Source: Zoroaster sp. YZ-2022
Taxonomy: Eukaryota > Echinodermata > Asteroidea > Forcipulatida > Zoroasteridae
Length of the DNA stretch: 64,000 nucleotides
Direction of reading: 5' to 3'
NCBI GenBank assembly: GCA_029582265.1
Contig: CM055816.1
Span: 4,060,698-4,124,697 of the forward strand
Shown here: positions 39,767 through 52,008 of the stretch, piece after piece
Layout: every line of letters begins with the position of its first letter
Position numbering within the stretch: the stretch's first letter is position 1
Position numbers and translations under genes: made by a program
Notes under the pieces: generated by a model
Databases searched by the model: none
Seen by the model: the letters and a program-made list of their open reading frames with translations, nothing else
Told to the model about the DNA's origin: nothing

Positions 39767-40451
39767 GAAAAATACTGTTTGATAAATTTGTTCATGTATT
39801 TATAATGTAAATCCAGACTTTCCTTAAGACCTTTTTTTCATGTATAAGACAATAAATGTTCAGGCACAAAATGCTCTTCGTTTGACAGAATCAACATGGC
39901 ATACATACAAAAGGGGATCCGTAAGTGAACTAATTATTGTAGGTTTTGGCGATGTTAAGAATGGTTTTGTTTCATTTCACTGCAGTCTGAATCTGGTCCT
40001 TGTTTTATGTTATCACCTACAGGGAGTTATTATTTCACAGATCATGTGACTTATTTACACTTTGGAGAACCAGTGTGATTTCCCGCCGGCGGGCAAAAGT
40101 GTGTGTGTGTTGTATGCAGAGTTTGAGTATTTCTCCACACAATCAAAAAGAAACTAAGATGTGATGTTAGTGCCTTATTAAAATAAATGAAATAAAGAAT
40201 TTTCTGCCGGCATCTCAAAATAGCAGATTGTATGGTTTCTTGTGATAGACCAGTGTACATTTTGTGCCCGGCGCAGTTTGACTTTTGGGGCTCTTTTGTA
40301 AACATGTGATGTCATTGGTTACATTGTCTAATTTTTCTTGTTCGAAAAAATTCAAAAATAAAGTTGTGAAATTTGTACATCAAAAATATTATAACAAGAG
40401 AAAAAAGTAAAATGTTTCAGCGATGACTGCTCTGGATGTGATTTCATTTGT

Positions 40452-40975
40452 TGTATATAATGACACATAACATGTACAACGGCTGTTGTATATAATGACA
40501 CACAACATGTACAACGGCTGTTGTATATAATGACACACAACATGTACAACGGCTGTTGTATATAATGACACACAACATGTACAACGGCTGTTGTATATAA
40601 TGACACACAACATGTACAACGGCTGTTGTATATAATGACACACAACATGTACAACGGCTGTTGTATATAATGACACACAACATGTACAACGGCTGTTGTA
40701 TATAATGACATAACATGTACAACGGCTGTTGTATATAATGACACACAACATGTACAACGGCTGTTGTATATAATGACACACAACATGTACAACGGCTGTT
40801 GTATATAATGACACACAACATGTACAACGGCTGTTGTATATAATGACACACAACATGTACAACGGCTGTTGTATATAATGACACACAACATGTACAACGG
40901 CTGTTGTATATAATGACACATAACATGTACAACGGCTGTTGTATATAATGACACACAACATGTACAACGGCTGTT
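40452..40975. repeat. 35-bp minisatellite
   Basis: Fifteen nearly identical units of gttgtatataatgacacaca plus acatgtacaacggct. One unit lacks 5 bases. Since 35 is not a multiple of three, the three minus frames carry the same peptide series in turn; this is a repeat, not a protein. Confidence 0.93.
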
Positions 40976-41464
40976 AGAGGTTGGCTTTTTAAACTATTAC
41001 TAATCTACTATTTCAGCAGGTATATCATAATTTTGGTAGAAAAAATATGATAGAATTAGTCCTCACAGACGGTACCAACTAATTATTTTCAGCCCGTCTC
41101 ATGGACTATAATAAACGTGAGCTATGTAAAAAGTGTAGTCGGCTCGCAAGGGGGGGGGGGGTGCACCCCCAAACACCTACGGCTACTAAGTGACAATCTG
41201 CTTGCTGCGTAAATTACTCAGTAGCATCTGCCAATTTCGTCCTCTTTCGTCGTGTTTTCCAACTGTCAATTAATCTCGCACCTCAAAGAAGATGTTCATG
41301 CACTGTCTGGCAGTGCAATATTGGACAAAACTTGTTTGCATCGCGCACACGCAACCCCTTACAGTGCCGAGGCAAATCAGTGAACTGTAATTAACCCTTT
41401 AGGCCTTTTGATCAAACCTAATATTTCCTTCCAAACATTTGCCGGCACGATATCGCAGCAAAAC

Positions 41465-41760
41465 AAAGATAATAATAATAAAAATAACAATAAAGATTTG
41501 TAGGGCGCACATATCCACTCTGCTGGGCGCGGAAACAAAGAAAAAACATGAATACAAACAATATACAATGATAGCATAGAAAAGAAATTATGTACTGAGA
41601 TACACGTACCTACAATGCAATTACAAATATACATCATCTTTGAAGAATTGTGACATAAGATGAGTTTTAAGCAGCGACTTAAATCTAGTTATACTATGAC
41701 AAGAAGTGATCGAAGGATTATCTTTGAGAAAAAGAGAGGGGTTATATCAAGCCTAAACAA
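41465..41760 (-). mobile_element. Probable LINE or SINE 3' fragment
   Basis: On the minus strand it ends gcgccctacaaatctttatt and an ATT-rich tail (41468-41490), like other element ends in the window (gcgctatataaat plus ATT). Just upstream a frame reads LKTHLMSQF, a phrase common before the stop of CR1-like ORF2. Too short to classify. Confidence 0.45.
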
Positions 41761-41777
41761 TTAAGACCAAAATTGTT

Positions 41778-42233
41778 ATGAAAAATTTAAAGATAGAGTG
41801 TAGCTTGACTGCTCTGTTTGGTTTATTATGTAATAAACAGCCTGTATGCACCGTCAAGACGATCGTCTCTCCATCTGACAATGAGGGCGCTACACATTTC
41901 ATGGAGTCATCAATGAGAAGCCATTACCCATCGATGGCTAGTCCAAGCGGTTTGAGATCAACAAGATTTGGATGTAATCCAACCAAGAAGATTCCAGCGG
42001 TTGGAATTGGTACGCCATCTTTTTTTCCTAACACAAAAAAGTCTATTGGATTCAAAACCGAGGAATGCAAATCTATGTCACTGAAAACGAGGCATGCTCC
42101 GTTATTGGATTTTGTTGTATGGTTCAATCGCACGAATATCCAAGCATTCAAGTCTATAAGACCCAAAACAATTATGAGCAACTGTGACGTCATCACCCTT
42201 GATCACATTGTCAGTTATATTCTTCACATTTAA
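41778..42233 (+). other. Open frame of 151 codons, unrecognised
   Basis: Open on the plus strand, with a 90-codon frame open on the minus strand over the same bases. I recognise neither. There are no flanking splice sites of obvious quality and no second copy in the window. The minus frame (WIFVRLNHTTKSNNGACLVF) looks slightly more protein-like and could be a mobile-element remnant. A MITE starts directly after it. Confidence 0.25.
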
Positions 42234-42234
42234 G

Positions 42235-42422
42235 CAGTGGCGTAGCAAGGACTTTCAGAGTGGGGGGGACAAACATTATTGGGAGTAAATTTACCGACAA
42301 AACTCAAATGAACCGACAAATTATGTCAATCAGAAATACCAGTAAGTTTGTGAATTTACCGACAGACACGTGACTGTTTTGCTAATAAGTGGGGGCGCCC
42401 TTCCCCTTTGGTTGCGCCAATG
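42235..42422. mobile_element. hAT-type MITE
   Basis: Begins CAGTGGCGTAGCAAGG and ends TTGCGCCAATG. Flanks catttaag (42227-42234) and cacttaag (42423-42430) match at 7 of 8 bases, fitting an aged 8-bp duplication. 188 bp, no coding. Confidence 0.7.
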
Positions 42423-42564
42423 CACTTAAGTTAATGACATTCAAATGGCGGCAAACTGAACCACTGTAACATGTCACATTTATCACCATCACATATCTTA
42501 ATTTATTAATATTCAAGTCAGACGGACTTATAACGAGGAATTCTGAGCTATGTTGATGTCGATA

Positions 42565-42900
42565 ACACCGTGTGTTTATCTCAACTAACGCGAAGCTGAG
42601 GTACAGGTTCTGAAAAGAACCCTATCGCACAACTCATATCTCAACCTTCGTTAAGTGAGAAAGGTTCAAGGGAGAACCAATGTCGGGCAACTCGTTTTTT
42701 CTCTACTGTCGCTAAGTGAGAAATATGCAGTTCAGGGAAAACAATGGGGACTTCACGGGTTAATATGGTTCAGGGAGAATCATGGGGACTTCACGGGTTC
42801 TTCTCTCCGTTTCGATTAGCCTTAATTAATGAAGAGGTTGTATTTCCGAACCTGTACCTCACTTAGTGATAGCTGAGATAAACACATGGTGTTACCGCAA
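42565..42900. mobile_element. Foldback element
   Basis: Outer arms: acaccgtgtgtttatctcaa at 42566 and its inverse gagataaacacatggtgt near 42869-42888. Second arm: aggtacaggttctg at 42600 and gaacctgtacct at 42850. Inside are short local repeats of gaagtgagaaa-like and ggttcagggagaa phrases. A related piece lies at 48735-48785. Confidence 0.65.
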
Positions 42901-43000
42901 ACCGAAACGATATCGATATTCCACCATGCAAAGCCTCAAATCTTATACATGTACGTTAATGACATTGCTATGGTAACATCACTGTTATGCAAATGACGTA

Positions 43001-43215
43001 CGTTAAAGGAGCAATATCGTCATGATCAGATCAGAGCAGGCTGATGCATAATATCATAATGAGCCACTGGCTCATTATTCACGCAGCAGTCATGGTAATA
43101 TGATCTTATCGCGCCATGTTATCTAGGACAGCGTGCGCTCTCGGGGTATAATTATTTCCAGTTCAGTCACTGAGTTCATCTAAAACTATAGAACACCGAT
43201 TCCATGCCCTGTCGA
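43001..43215. mobile_element. TTAAAGGGACA-family MITE
   Basis: Left end gttaaaggagcaatatcgtc, middle ctggctcattattcacgcag, right end attccatgccctgtcgaaag. It is longer in the middle than the 10468 copy (extra gcgcgctctcgggg-type sequence) and its right end is shortened. Confidence 0.75.
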
Positions 43216-43747
43216 AAGTCCATTTTAAGTATACAAAAATCAAATCAAATCAGTTTATACAACGGAGCAACTGGGTCATGTGATTCAATAACAAAAGGCC
43301 TTAGTCTTTATTCAAGGCGCATGCGTCATCACGGATACATACAGCACACACGAAAGTACATGTATGCGAAATGTGACGACACGTCACTGAAAACATTTCA
43401 AGTGTGTGAGAATCATTCGCCATTAAATATGTAAAAACAAAAAATATGTAAAAAGTAAAAATTACTTTGCATTCGCGTGAAGTATGAGCTGGTCTTGACT
43501 TGTATATAGGATGCTACGTGCTTCTTGACTGTAAGCTAATAAGTCACAAGATAAAGAGATGCTAAAATGATTTCACGTAATAACGAGACATATTTTTTTC
43601 TGTTCAAGTACCGACTACCCCTGAGCCTGATGTTCAAACTGAGCGACTTCTACCTGCATGTTATCAGGTTAGTATCCCGTGAAAACACGTCAAAGAGATC
43701 TTCAAAAAGGCAATCAACAGATATCAGAACAATAATGGGCATATTAT

Positions 43748-43955
43748 CCACCGCACGGGTGGCATGGCCGAACTTGTGTTCCGAGTCGTCAGAATGTGGG
43801 TTCGAATCCTGGCCGCGACCATGATACGTGTGTCCTTGAGCAAGACACTTCACTGTACAGTGCTCCTCTTCTCCCAGGAGTATAAATGGGTACCTGTGAG
43901 GGTAGAGGTTGATATTGTAGTTGAAAAAGCTTCCGAAGCGCTACGGTAATTTCCA
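43748..43955 (+). mobile_element. tRNA-derived SINE, truncated
   Basis: Head gtggcatggccgaac with a deletion in the anticodon region, box B gggttcgaatcc, then gtgtccttgagcaagacact, tataaatgggtacctgtgag, and ending gcttccgaagcgctacggta, the same phrase as in the fragment at 8143. Confidence 0.75.
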
Positions 43956-44185
43956 TTCAGACCGATCCAGCCTGTTAATTAAACAGCACGGATTGACCAA
44001 TAGGGTTTATGCCTCTCCCCGTCGTTATTTAATCCTAGTGGTGCGATTGACGTATGGGTAGAACCATATCTTCTTAAAGATAAGGTGCAGGATTGATAAT
44101 TTTGGCGCTGTCATTTTCTTTTTGGCTAAATCCCATATTACAATTAATACCGTGAATGACAAATCGGTAATGAAAGGGTTTATCA

Positions 44186-44597
44186 TTAAAGAGGGGGCTC
44201 TAAGGTCAAATTTAGTTTTGTGATTTTCCAATAACTAGAGTCCTTATTAAAGTGTGAAAAAATTACAAAAAAAATTAGTCTCTAACCTCACGTTAAAGTG
44301 ATGTAAAATGTCATTTTATTTGATAACCTTCCTGTGTGAAATTTGTTAACATCCAAAGACAGCAGTGACGTCACATTTCAAATAAATGGATCTCTACATT
44401 TTTGTACGGTGAATTTGCAGTTCATTCCACAATATTTGAATATCGCTCTGAAAGGGTATCAAATAAAATGATATGTTACACCACTTTAAAGTGAAGTTAG
44501 AGACTTGTAATTTTTTTCACACTTTAATAAGGACTCTATCTATTGGAAAATGAGTGCATCACAAAACTGAATTTGACCTTAGAGTGCCTCTTTAACA
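44186..44597. mobile_element. Foldback MITE with ~100-bp inverted ends
   Basis: Left ttaaagagggggctctaagg, then gtcaaatttagttttgtgat and gagtccttattaaagtgtga. The right side has the inverse of each (ending cttagagtgcctctttaa). The loop is about 180 bp. TTAA at both ends may be part of the element or of the target. Confidence 0.75.
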
Positions 44598-44766
44598 ACT
44601 GCACAAGGCAGCTACGAGCCGAATGGTACAATTTACGTAAATTTTCAATTTATAAAATTGTTTCTATAATAATAATAATAATAACTTGCATTTATTATGC
44701 GCCTTTTCCTAAGGATACAAAGCGCAGATATGAACAGTACAGCAATAATTTAAGTATAATAAAGTA

Positions 44767-45357
44767 TCATGGAAATAGAAAACCCTTCAGTGAAATTTTG
44801 AATGAGATTAGACTTGTAGCATTCCTAATATGCACAGGTAACCTGTTCCATAGATATGGTGCAGCCACCGAGAAGGCTCTATCCCCAGCACATTTCTTGG
44901 TAACAGGAACAACAAAATTGATACTGCCTGTGGAGCGAGTTCTCATCATGTCACTAGATGGAATTTTGACAAGTAGGCAGTCTTGGATGTACTGGGGAGA
45001 GAGCCCATTCAGTGACTTATATACATACATGTACAACAATGTTTTATACATAATTCTTTCACTTACAGGTAACCAATGTAGTTGACTCAGTAGAGGAGTA
45101 ACATGCTCAAATTTGGGTTTAAGACATATTAAACGTGCACACTTATTTTGCAATTTCTGCAAGCGTTTGAGATCTTTTTTAGAAATACCATTAAACAACA
45201 CATTGCAATAATCCAGACGTGAAAGAATGATAGCCCTAACTGTATTGTGACATGTATCAAAATCAATGTATGGACGAATTCTGCTGATGTTTCTGATAAG
45301 CCAATTTATAGACTTGCAGAGTTGAGTCACATGATCAGACATACTTTTTACAATCAT
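44767..45357 (-). pseudogene. LINE ORF2 C-terminal region
   Basis: Carries SMSDHVTQLCKSINWLIRNI, LDYCNVLFNGISKKDLKRLQ, LQNKCARLI and, near the end, SVAAPYLWNRLP, all typical of the post-RT part of CR1/L2 elements. It continues the frame that was broken at the 45357 insertion: the upstream piece ends NLGIVFDHQM and this piece starts SMSDHV. Confidence 0.88.
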
Positions 45358-45500
45358 TGTTCCTTGTAATTTTATATTGCATTGTTCTTACCATGTATTT
45401 TGTTTTATTGTTTACTCTAATGTGTCACTGCGCCATGAGCGTCTCTTTTGACGGATACCGGCGCATTACAAATGTTCATTATTATTATTATTATTATACT
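45357..45500 (+). mobile_element. Retroelement 3' end inserted in the LINE
   Basis: About 140 bp in plus orientation: ttttgttttattgtttactc, then ggataccggcgcattac and aaatgttc, followed by (ATT)n to 45497. It separates two LINE segments that otherwise join. Only the 3' tail of the inserted element is present, as in a strongly 5'-truncated insertion. Confidence 0.7.
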
Positions 45501-45873
45501 CATTTGATGATCGAAAACAATCCCAAGGTTCCGAATAGACTTCGACGGAAATATCTCAACACCATCAAGGAGGAGGCTGATATTATCCATTTTTTCAGAT
45601 GATGTGGGGATGCCGCAACAAAAAATTCCGTCTTGCATGTCTTGATTGAGCCTGAGCTTGCTTTCGATCATCCAATGCTGAATGTCAGCTACACACTTGG
45701 AGAGTTTAAAAAGAGCAGATTGAACATCACCAGGAATGTTGGAATCAACTGTCAGATATATCTGAATGTCATCAGCATATATATGATATCACATTATGAT
45801 GACGTAAAATTTTTCCAAAAACCATGAATATAAACTACAAACTCAAAAGGGCCTGTGACTGAGCCCTGGGGAA

Positions 45874-46791
45874 TTAAAGGCCATAATCCAAAAAAAGGTC
45901 ATGAGAATATGCACCTGATACAAATACACGGAAAGATCTATTTTCAAGATATGTACTGTACCATTCCAGGGCTGAGCCAACAATTCCAAAATCATCTCTG
46001 AGCCTTTGCAGAAAAATCCCATGGTCGACCGTATCGAATGCTGCTGATAGATCTAACATCAGCAACAAAACAGCTTTTTGATCGTCAATTGCGCGCAAAA
46101 AGTCATTGTGAACGCAAGTCAAAGCGGTCTCCGTACTATGACGACCCTTATAGGCCGACTGCATAGGCTCAGAAAGATTGTGGGAGTCCATATGCTCAAT
46201 TATTTGAGATGAAGCACACTTCTCTAACACCTTAGATGTAAATTCAAGATTTGCTATTGGACGGTAATTCTTAAGTTCATTATGATTGAGAGTCAGGGTG
46301 GTAACAAAACGACTAACATCAGACTTAAAAGGCATATCATAGTGTATGTTGAAGTCCCCAACTAAAAGGATTTTGCCAGGTAATAAGTTCACACCACTAA
46401 ATAATTCATCAAAGTTCTCAAGAAAATCACTCGCTTTCAATCTATTCTTGGTGAATGGTGGTGGCCTATAGACCACAATTATAGTCAGTGTCCTGGATAT
46501 ATTTGACACTACAGCATACTCAAAAGTTTTAAATTTGGGAAGCTGAACATTACTCACAAGTCCAAGATGTATTTGAGACTTAAACATGATACCTACTCCA
46601 CCATGATGATCATCAGAATCTCTGGGAACATTAATGAAGGTGTAGCCAGGGGGGTACAGCTCACCTATTACCACAGGATCTTCAGGCTTAAGCCACGTCT
46701 CAGTTAGGCACAAGACATCTATGTCACGACCAGTTACATAGTCACATAATTTATCCGTTTTTATTACCCACAGATTGTGCATTCCACACAC
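45874..46791 (-). pseudogene. LINE AP-endonuclease fused to RT by deletion
   Basis: 305 codons. The N-terminal half is an exonuclease-endonuclease-phosphatase fold: DVLCLTETWL (catalytic Glu), GGVGIMFK, VVYRPP and LLVGDFNIH (Asp-Asn). The C-terminal half is RT: NYRPIANLEFTSKVLEKCAS, SAYKGRHSTETALT and LLLMLDLSAAFDTVDHG (motif A). The endonuclease end (SDH motif) and the pre-RT region, expected to span a few hundred residues, are missing at VSRFVTTLTLNHNELKNYRP; the frame is kept. Confidence 0.87.
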
Positions 46792-47584
46792 TTAAGGTTT
46801 AGTTTATTCTTAATAGGCGAATTGTTAAAGAGTATTGATATGGGGGCATAGATTTTTCCCTTTCCACCTCTACACCCACGCTTGGTGGGAATTTCTGAGC
46901 AGATGTCCAAACTATGTAGGGTTCTATATATGGAGCTAGCAACTCTACTCTTAACAACACTAGTTCTGCTTGGTTGAAGTTCCAGTAATAGTTCAAGTAC
47001 TATTAGCAAAAACGTATATAATTTAACCTGATTACATTTGTTGCTACAGCACACTACCATGATGACGACGTCCAATCCATTCTCGTATGTTCCTCGCAGA
47101 AGAAAAATTGTTCCTTTCTTAAACGGTAGGCATGCATCCTCCACTCATTTATTTGTGGTCAATGTTTGGGGTGGAAAAACGACGATCGCAAAACAGACAG
47201 GGATGAGGTCGACGTACTTTCTTTTTCTTCCGTTTTAAATTAAATTTTACTTTAATTCTTAATACATGTAAAATGATTAGGGTGGGCATGATTTGCTATG
47301 AGTGGATAACCAAAACCAATTCCTTGTTGGCTTTTAATGACACTAGATAGACTTATAATGATTTTAATTTTAAAAAATTGCCGATTTTTTTATTTCAAAC
47401 TTACTTTTCAAACAAACTTTCTTGGAATTAATCCTGTGTCTTGTATTTGAAACAAAAGGTTTTTTTTGTTTTTTTTTGCCAACAGGGAAATACGTGATAC
47501 ATGTATACGCAGTGACCAAATTTCCCACATACAAAGTATGGTGGCTAAGAGAGGCCCCACAAATCGGGCAAACGTTCATACCCC

Positions 47585-47770
47585 TATGTGAAAAAGTCAT
47601 TTAAAACACAGCACGGAAGAATTCCAATCGATCCAGCAACTTTGGCTGCAATTAGACATCGTTTCATAGCAAACAAAACTGAAAAATAAAAATAAAAATG
47701 CCGACGCGCGGGTATGACTATGAGGCGACGCGCGCGGAGACCACGAACTGGAGACTTTTTAGGTGTGGCC
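47585..47770 (+). repeat. Dispersed repeat, paired with 11630-11815
   Basis: Shares tttaaaacacagcacgg, atcgatccagcaactttggc, atcgtttcatagcaaa and atgccgacgcgcgggta with the first copy. Here the conserved frame reads KKSFKTQHGRIPIDPATLAA then IRHRFIA before a stop. Confidence 0.55.
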
Positions 47771-47897
47771 TTACGGTATTACAGAAATGAAACGATCGTC
47801 ATCACTTTCCAAAATCCTGCATGCATCATAAACTTGTGGGAAATGTTTCGATTTGGGATAAATCTTTTTATATTTAAAAAATGAAATAAAAAGGGCC

Positions 47898-48101
47898 TAC
47901 ACTGTAAGAAATATTGGGCAAACACGGTTGATATGTTGCCCAACACTGGTCAACATATCAACAGGTTACACAGTTGGTTTACCATTGCCCAATGTTGGAT
48001 AATTTTTTGCCAAAATATGTGAACAGTTGTGGTAAATACTGACCAATTCTGGGAGAAATAACCTTGCCCAACCCCATGTTGCCCAATGTTTTTACAGTGT
48101 A
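47898..48101. mobile_element. MITE with tacactgta ends
   Basis: Left end tacactgtaagaaatattgg, right end ttgcccaatgtttttacagtgta in inverse. The interior repeats gttgcccaa and aatgttgg motifs. 204 bp, no coding. Target duplication not clear. Confidence 0.7.
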
Positions 48102-48904
48102 AATAAATAACCACACTCTCCCCTTCCTTTCCTTTGCGCCAAATAAGGATTGCCATTATTGATAGATGGATTACTATTCTATTATTTCTAATTATTCAGA
48201 TGAAGGATTTACATTATGTGAGCCACAGCCGTGTGATTCAATTCAGGTAGGGAAGATATCATCACCACGGCGACCAAGAAGACGTCACGTTCCTAGCGCT
48301 CCAAAGACAACACTACAGGTACAACTCTAGTCTTTATTCAAGGCTCCAAGCGGAAACCCGGATTGTATAAACCATGCACGCAAAACACTCTATGCAAAGT
48401 GGCGAGACTTCGCCGCTTTGCGTGGTCAATTAATTCCGTGCATGGTGTTTTTACCTGAGCGCGCGAGCTGCATATTTGTGACCCGCTCTAGCAAAACCCG
48501 AAACTTCTCGGCATTTACCATAATGTGTAACAACCATGAAAAGGTCAAAAACTGACCCCAGGGACCAGTTTGAGGGACCAGTTTTCATGTCACCATATAG
48601 AGCATGTTCTCTAGATTTTGATGGAAAAAGAAAAATCCCGAAACGTTGTTGGGAACATTTTTAATTTTTACGATAAATTTGGGTCCAAGTTTAGGGTTTT
48701 ACCAGAGCCAGTCACATTCAGCTATCTGGATTGCCGCGTGTTATTGCGTACATCTCAACTATCGCGAAGTGAGATACAGGGATTCTCTTTTCTTCTTTTA
48801 AATAAAATTAAAACATTAAAGAAAGCAGCCAGTTTAAAAACCTCTGAAAACCACTGGAGAAATATAGTTGAGTGTCTGTCAAATTACGGGACATAACTGA
48901 ATAA

Positions 48905-49492
48905 TTCATTAACACTACTACTACTACAAGGGTCAAAATCAGTCCAAATGTTGATATACTTGCCAAGGTATATCTAGTGCACTTAAAAGTCAAATACTGT
49001 CAAACCTTACGTGTAGTAAGTACATTAACCCTCCTACTACTACAAGGGTCAAAATCAGTCAAAATGTTGATATACTTGCCAAGGTATATCTAGTGCACGT
49101 AAAAATCAAACACTGTCAAACCTTACGTGTAGTAAGTACATTAACCCTACTACTACTACAAGGGTCAAAATCAGTCAAAATGTTGATATACTTGCCAAGG
49201 TATATCTAGTGCACGTAAAAATCAAACACTGTCAAACCTTACGTGTAGTAAGTACATTAACCCTACTACTACTACAAGGGTCAAAATCAGTCAAAATGTT
49301 GATATACTTGCCAAGGTATATCTAGTGCACTTAAAAGTCAAATACTGTCAAACCTTACGTGTAGTAAGTACATTAACCCTACTACTACTACAAGGGTCAA
49401 AATCAGTCAAAATGTTGATATACTTGCCAAGGTATATCTAGTGCACTTAAAAGTCAAATACTGTCAAACCTTACGTGTAGTAAGTACATTTA
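48905..49492. repeat. ~118-bp minisatellite, five units
   Basis: Units run cattaaccctactactacta, caagggtcaaaatcagtcaa, tgttgatatacttgccaagg, tatatctagtgcac and ccttacgtgtagtaagta. Units vary at two linked places (acgtaaaaatcaaaca or acttaaaagtcaaata), giving two subtypes. Confidence 0.92.
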
Positions 49493-49914
49493 CAGGTTAA
49501 AATGTGTTGACCGTTTTTGACTGGAAAAGGCATTGTCTTGTATTGTTCAGGGTGGTCAAAATGACAGTAAAAACCAGTCAAAAATGCCACTGTGTGTACA
49601 TTTGGGTTTTGATCTCTATAGCTACTCTCCACTAAAGTGCAGCTATAGTGGGAGGGTTAATACATTCATGCAAGATTACTTAATAAATCGTTATTCACAC
49701 AGCCCATGTACCTCCTAGCAATTATTATGTTTCTCCATTGTATCTAGGTTGATCATTTTGATGGGGGAGCCCCACCAGACCACACTCGCACCATCACTGG
49801 ACGCAAGAAGAAATACATCCCCAATCTTGAGCTTCTTGGCAATGACAAATTACCCGCTTGGATGACAAGCTCATTCTAAACTTTCTTCAAATCATCCAAA
49901 ATGTTGTAGGATTT

Positions 49915-50215
49915 GAGGCTTTGCATGGTGGGGATAGATGTTCTTTCGGGTGCACCACGTATTAATCTCTTCTTGGAAAAAGTGATGGCTCTGAGGAGAG
50001 CCGGTTGGTTTGTTCTCAACGTTTCGACTAGTGTGCTCTAGTCGTCATCAGAAGACAGATGACTCCCATCATCAGGAGTCTACTCTAGCAGTCATCTGTC
50101 TTCTGATGACGACTAGAGTAGACTATTCGAAACACTGAGAACATACCAACCAGCTCTTCTCAGAGCCATCACTTCTTCCAAGAAGATATTAAATACATGG
50201 TGTACCCGAAAGCAC
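49915..50215. mobile_element. Long foldback element
   Basis: Arms of about 140 bp: ttcgggtgcaccacgtatta near 49956 is the inverse of tacatggtgtacccgaaa near 50194, and gatggctctgaggagagccg inverts to cttctcagagccatc. The centre holds atcagaagacagatgactcc and its inverse. A half copy lies at 24355-24490. Confidence 0.8.
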
Positions 50216-50219
50216 TTAA

Positions 50220-51005
50220 CTACTAAATGACTGAAAACTCAATATTTTCTTTTTTTAATATTTTGTGTTATGTCAAAAATTAAAACTTAGGGTTTCAAAA
50301 GAATTAACGTACATTTTTCTAAACAGAGAAAACTAAATATTTCTCTGACTTTATATCTATCTGCTTGGGGCCTTAAAGGGGGAAAATAGTTTTAGAAGAG
50401 CAAAATAAATCCTATGTCCTATTAATAATTTGACAGACTTTTGAGGATGACAATAAATGAAAATATTATATTTATTCAAATTTATTGATAATGTGACAAT
50501 GCAGACAATAAATATTTACAATTGCATTATTGTCTAACCAGCCTGGATGGCTTTTTCCATATACTTTAGAAACAATAAATAAAAATCACCATATTCAAAA
50601 TTCTTGTTGATGTTTGAGAGGCTTGTCATGTCAGAAATTCTTTATGATTACATACATGTAGCTCTGTAACTTGTTTGGAGTCTAAAATTTGACGTCAGAA
50701 AGAGGTTTCTAGTCATGTTTGCAAAAACAGAGCCCAGGTTTCACTTCCTTGGAGGACTTGGAACAATATGTCCTTGTTTCCCTGGTCTCTGAGGTCATGG
50801 GAAATGCATCCAATGGAGATTGCTTCAATAACAATGCTCAGAACTACAGATTTCACCCCAGCGCTGTTCACAACAGCAGCCCCAATACCCATAGCAAGTG
50901 GGTATTGGAGTAATCTTGCAGTGAGGTGGGAAGGCTCAGTTGGTGGGAAGTATTGACGGAAAAGCGTCAGGTGACAGCAAGTATTAACTTTTGAGAGAAT
51001 TTTTT
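50220..51005. other. Intergenic, downstream of OXSM, no gene seen
   Basis: AT-rich with two short open frames (50719-50956) that show no known motif. Nothing further recognised. Confidence 0.4.
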
Positions 51006-51007
51006 TT

Positions 51008-51045
51008 TTTATTTACTTATTTATTTTATATATTTTTTATTCTCT
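51008..51045 (-). promoter_or_regulatory. Possible OXSM polyadenylation signals
   Basis: The minus strand reads several AATAAA-type hexamers in a row (inverse of tttatt) about 930 bases downstream of the OXSM stop, beyond the terminal minisatellite. Position fits the end of a 3' UTR, but no transcript evidence is available. Confidence 0.35.
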
Positions 51046-51255
51046 CCCCACCCCTCCACGAGTTCTAGCCTGCACTTTGAGTGGCATTTTAAGAGCCCTG
51101 TGTTATTGGAACCTTCCATTAAAAAAAAAAAGGTTTTTTTAAATAAATAAATAAAATAAAGAAACATTTATGTGGATTTTTCACAACTGCCCAATCACAC
51201 ACCTACTTTAAATCTCAAAGAGACAGAGTCCAATTAGAAGCCAAGATATGGCTTA

Positions 51256-52008
51256 TTACATCACATCATGAGACATACTCGGCGATACACAAGCTAGCAT
51301 TGGTACATCACATCATGTGACATACTCAGCGATACACAAGCTAGCATTGGTACCTCACATCATGTGACATACTCAACGATACACAAGCTAGCATTGGTAC
51401 ATCACATCATGTGACATACTCAGCGATACACAAGCTAGCATTGGTACCTCACATCATGTGACATACTCAACGATACACAAGCTAGCATTGGTACATCACA
51501 TCATGTGACATACTCAGCGATACACAAGCTAGCATTGGTACCTCACATCATATGACATACTCAGCGATACACAAGTTAGCATTGGTACATCACATCATGT
51601 GACATACTCAGCGATACACAAGTTAGCATTGGTACATCACATCATGTGACATACTCAGCGACACACAAGCTAGCATTGGTACCTCACATCATGTGACATA
51701 CTCAGCGATACACAAGCTAGCATTGGTACATCACATCATGTGACATACTCAGCGATACACAAGCTAGCATTGGTACCTCACATCATGTGACATACTCAGC
51801 GATGCACAAGCTAGCATTGGTACATCACATCATGTGACATACTCAGCGATACACAAGCTAGCATTGGTACATCACATCATGTGACATACTCAGCGATACA
51901 CAAGCTAGCATTGGTACCTCACATCATGTGACATACTCAGCGATACACAAGCTAGCATTGGTACATCACATCATGAGACATACTCAGCGATACACAAGCT
52001 AGCATTGG
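51256..52008. repeat. 47-bp minisatellite made from the OXSM stop-codon region
   Basis: About 16 units of acatcacatcatgtgacata, ctcagcgatacacaagctag, cattggt. On the minus strand each unit reads [13 protein letters not shown] then TGA, almost the same as the OXSM C-terminus ([13 protein letters not shown], stop). The unit nearest the coding exon is the actual end of the exon. The rest would lie in the 3' UTR. Alternating tacc/taca variants suggest a two-unit higher-order repeat over part of the array. Confidence 0.93.

Larger units (their letters stand above)
44665..47145 (-). mobile_element. CR1/L2-type LINE with internal deletion and insertion
   Basis: Minus-strand element with an ATT tail at 44667-44687. 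From 5' to 3': KRGCRGGKGKI-type pre-endonuclease sequence (46764-47144), AP endonuclease joined directly to RT (45874-46791), late RT (45504-45671) and the C-terminal region (44767-45345). The palm motif region downstream of 45874 is broken. A separate element end at 45357-45498 interrupts the late RT. Confidence 0.82.

Noticed and set aside
40352..40967. Three minus frames of about 170-200 codons with the same peptide series
   Set aside because: The unit is 35 bp, so the three frames rotate through one another. This shows a repeat, not a gene.
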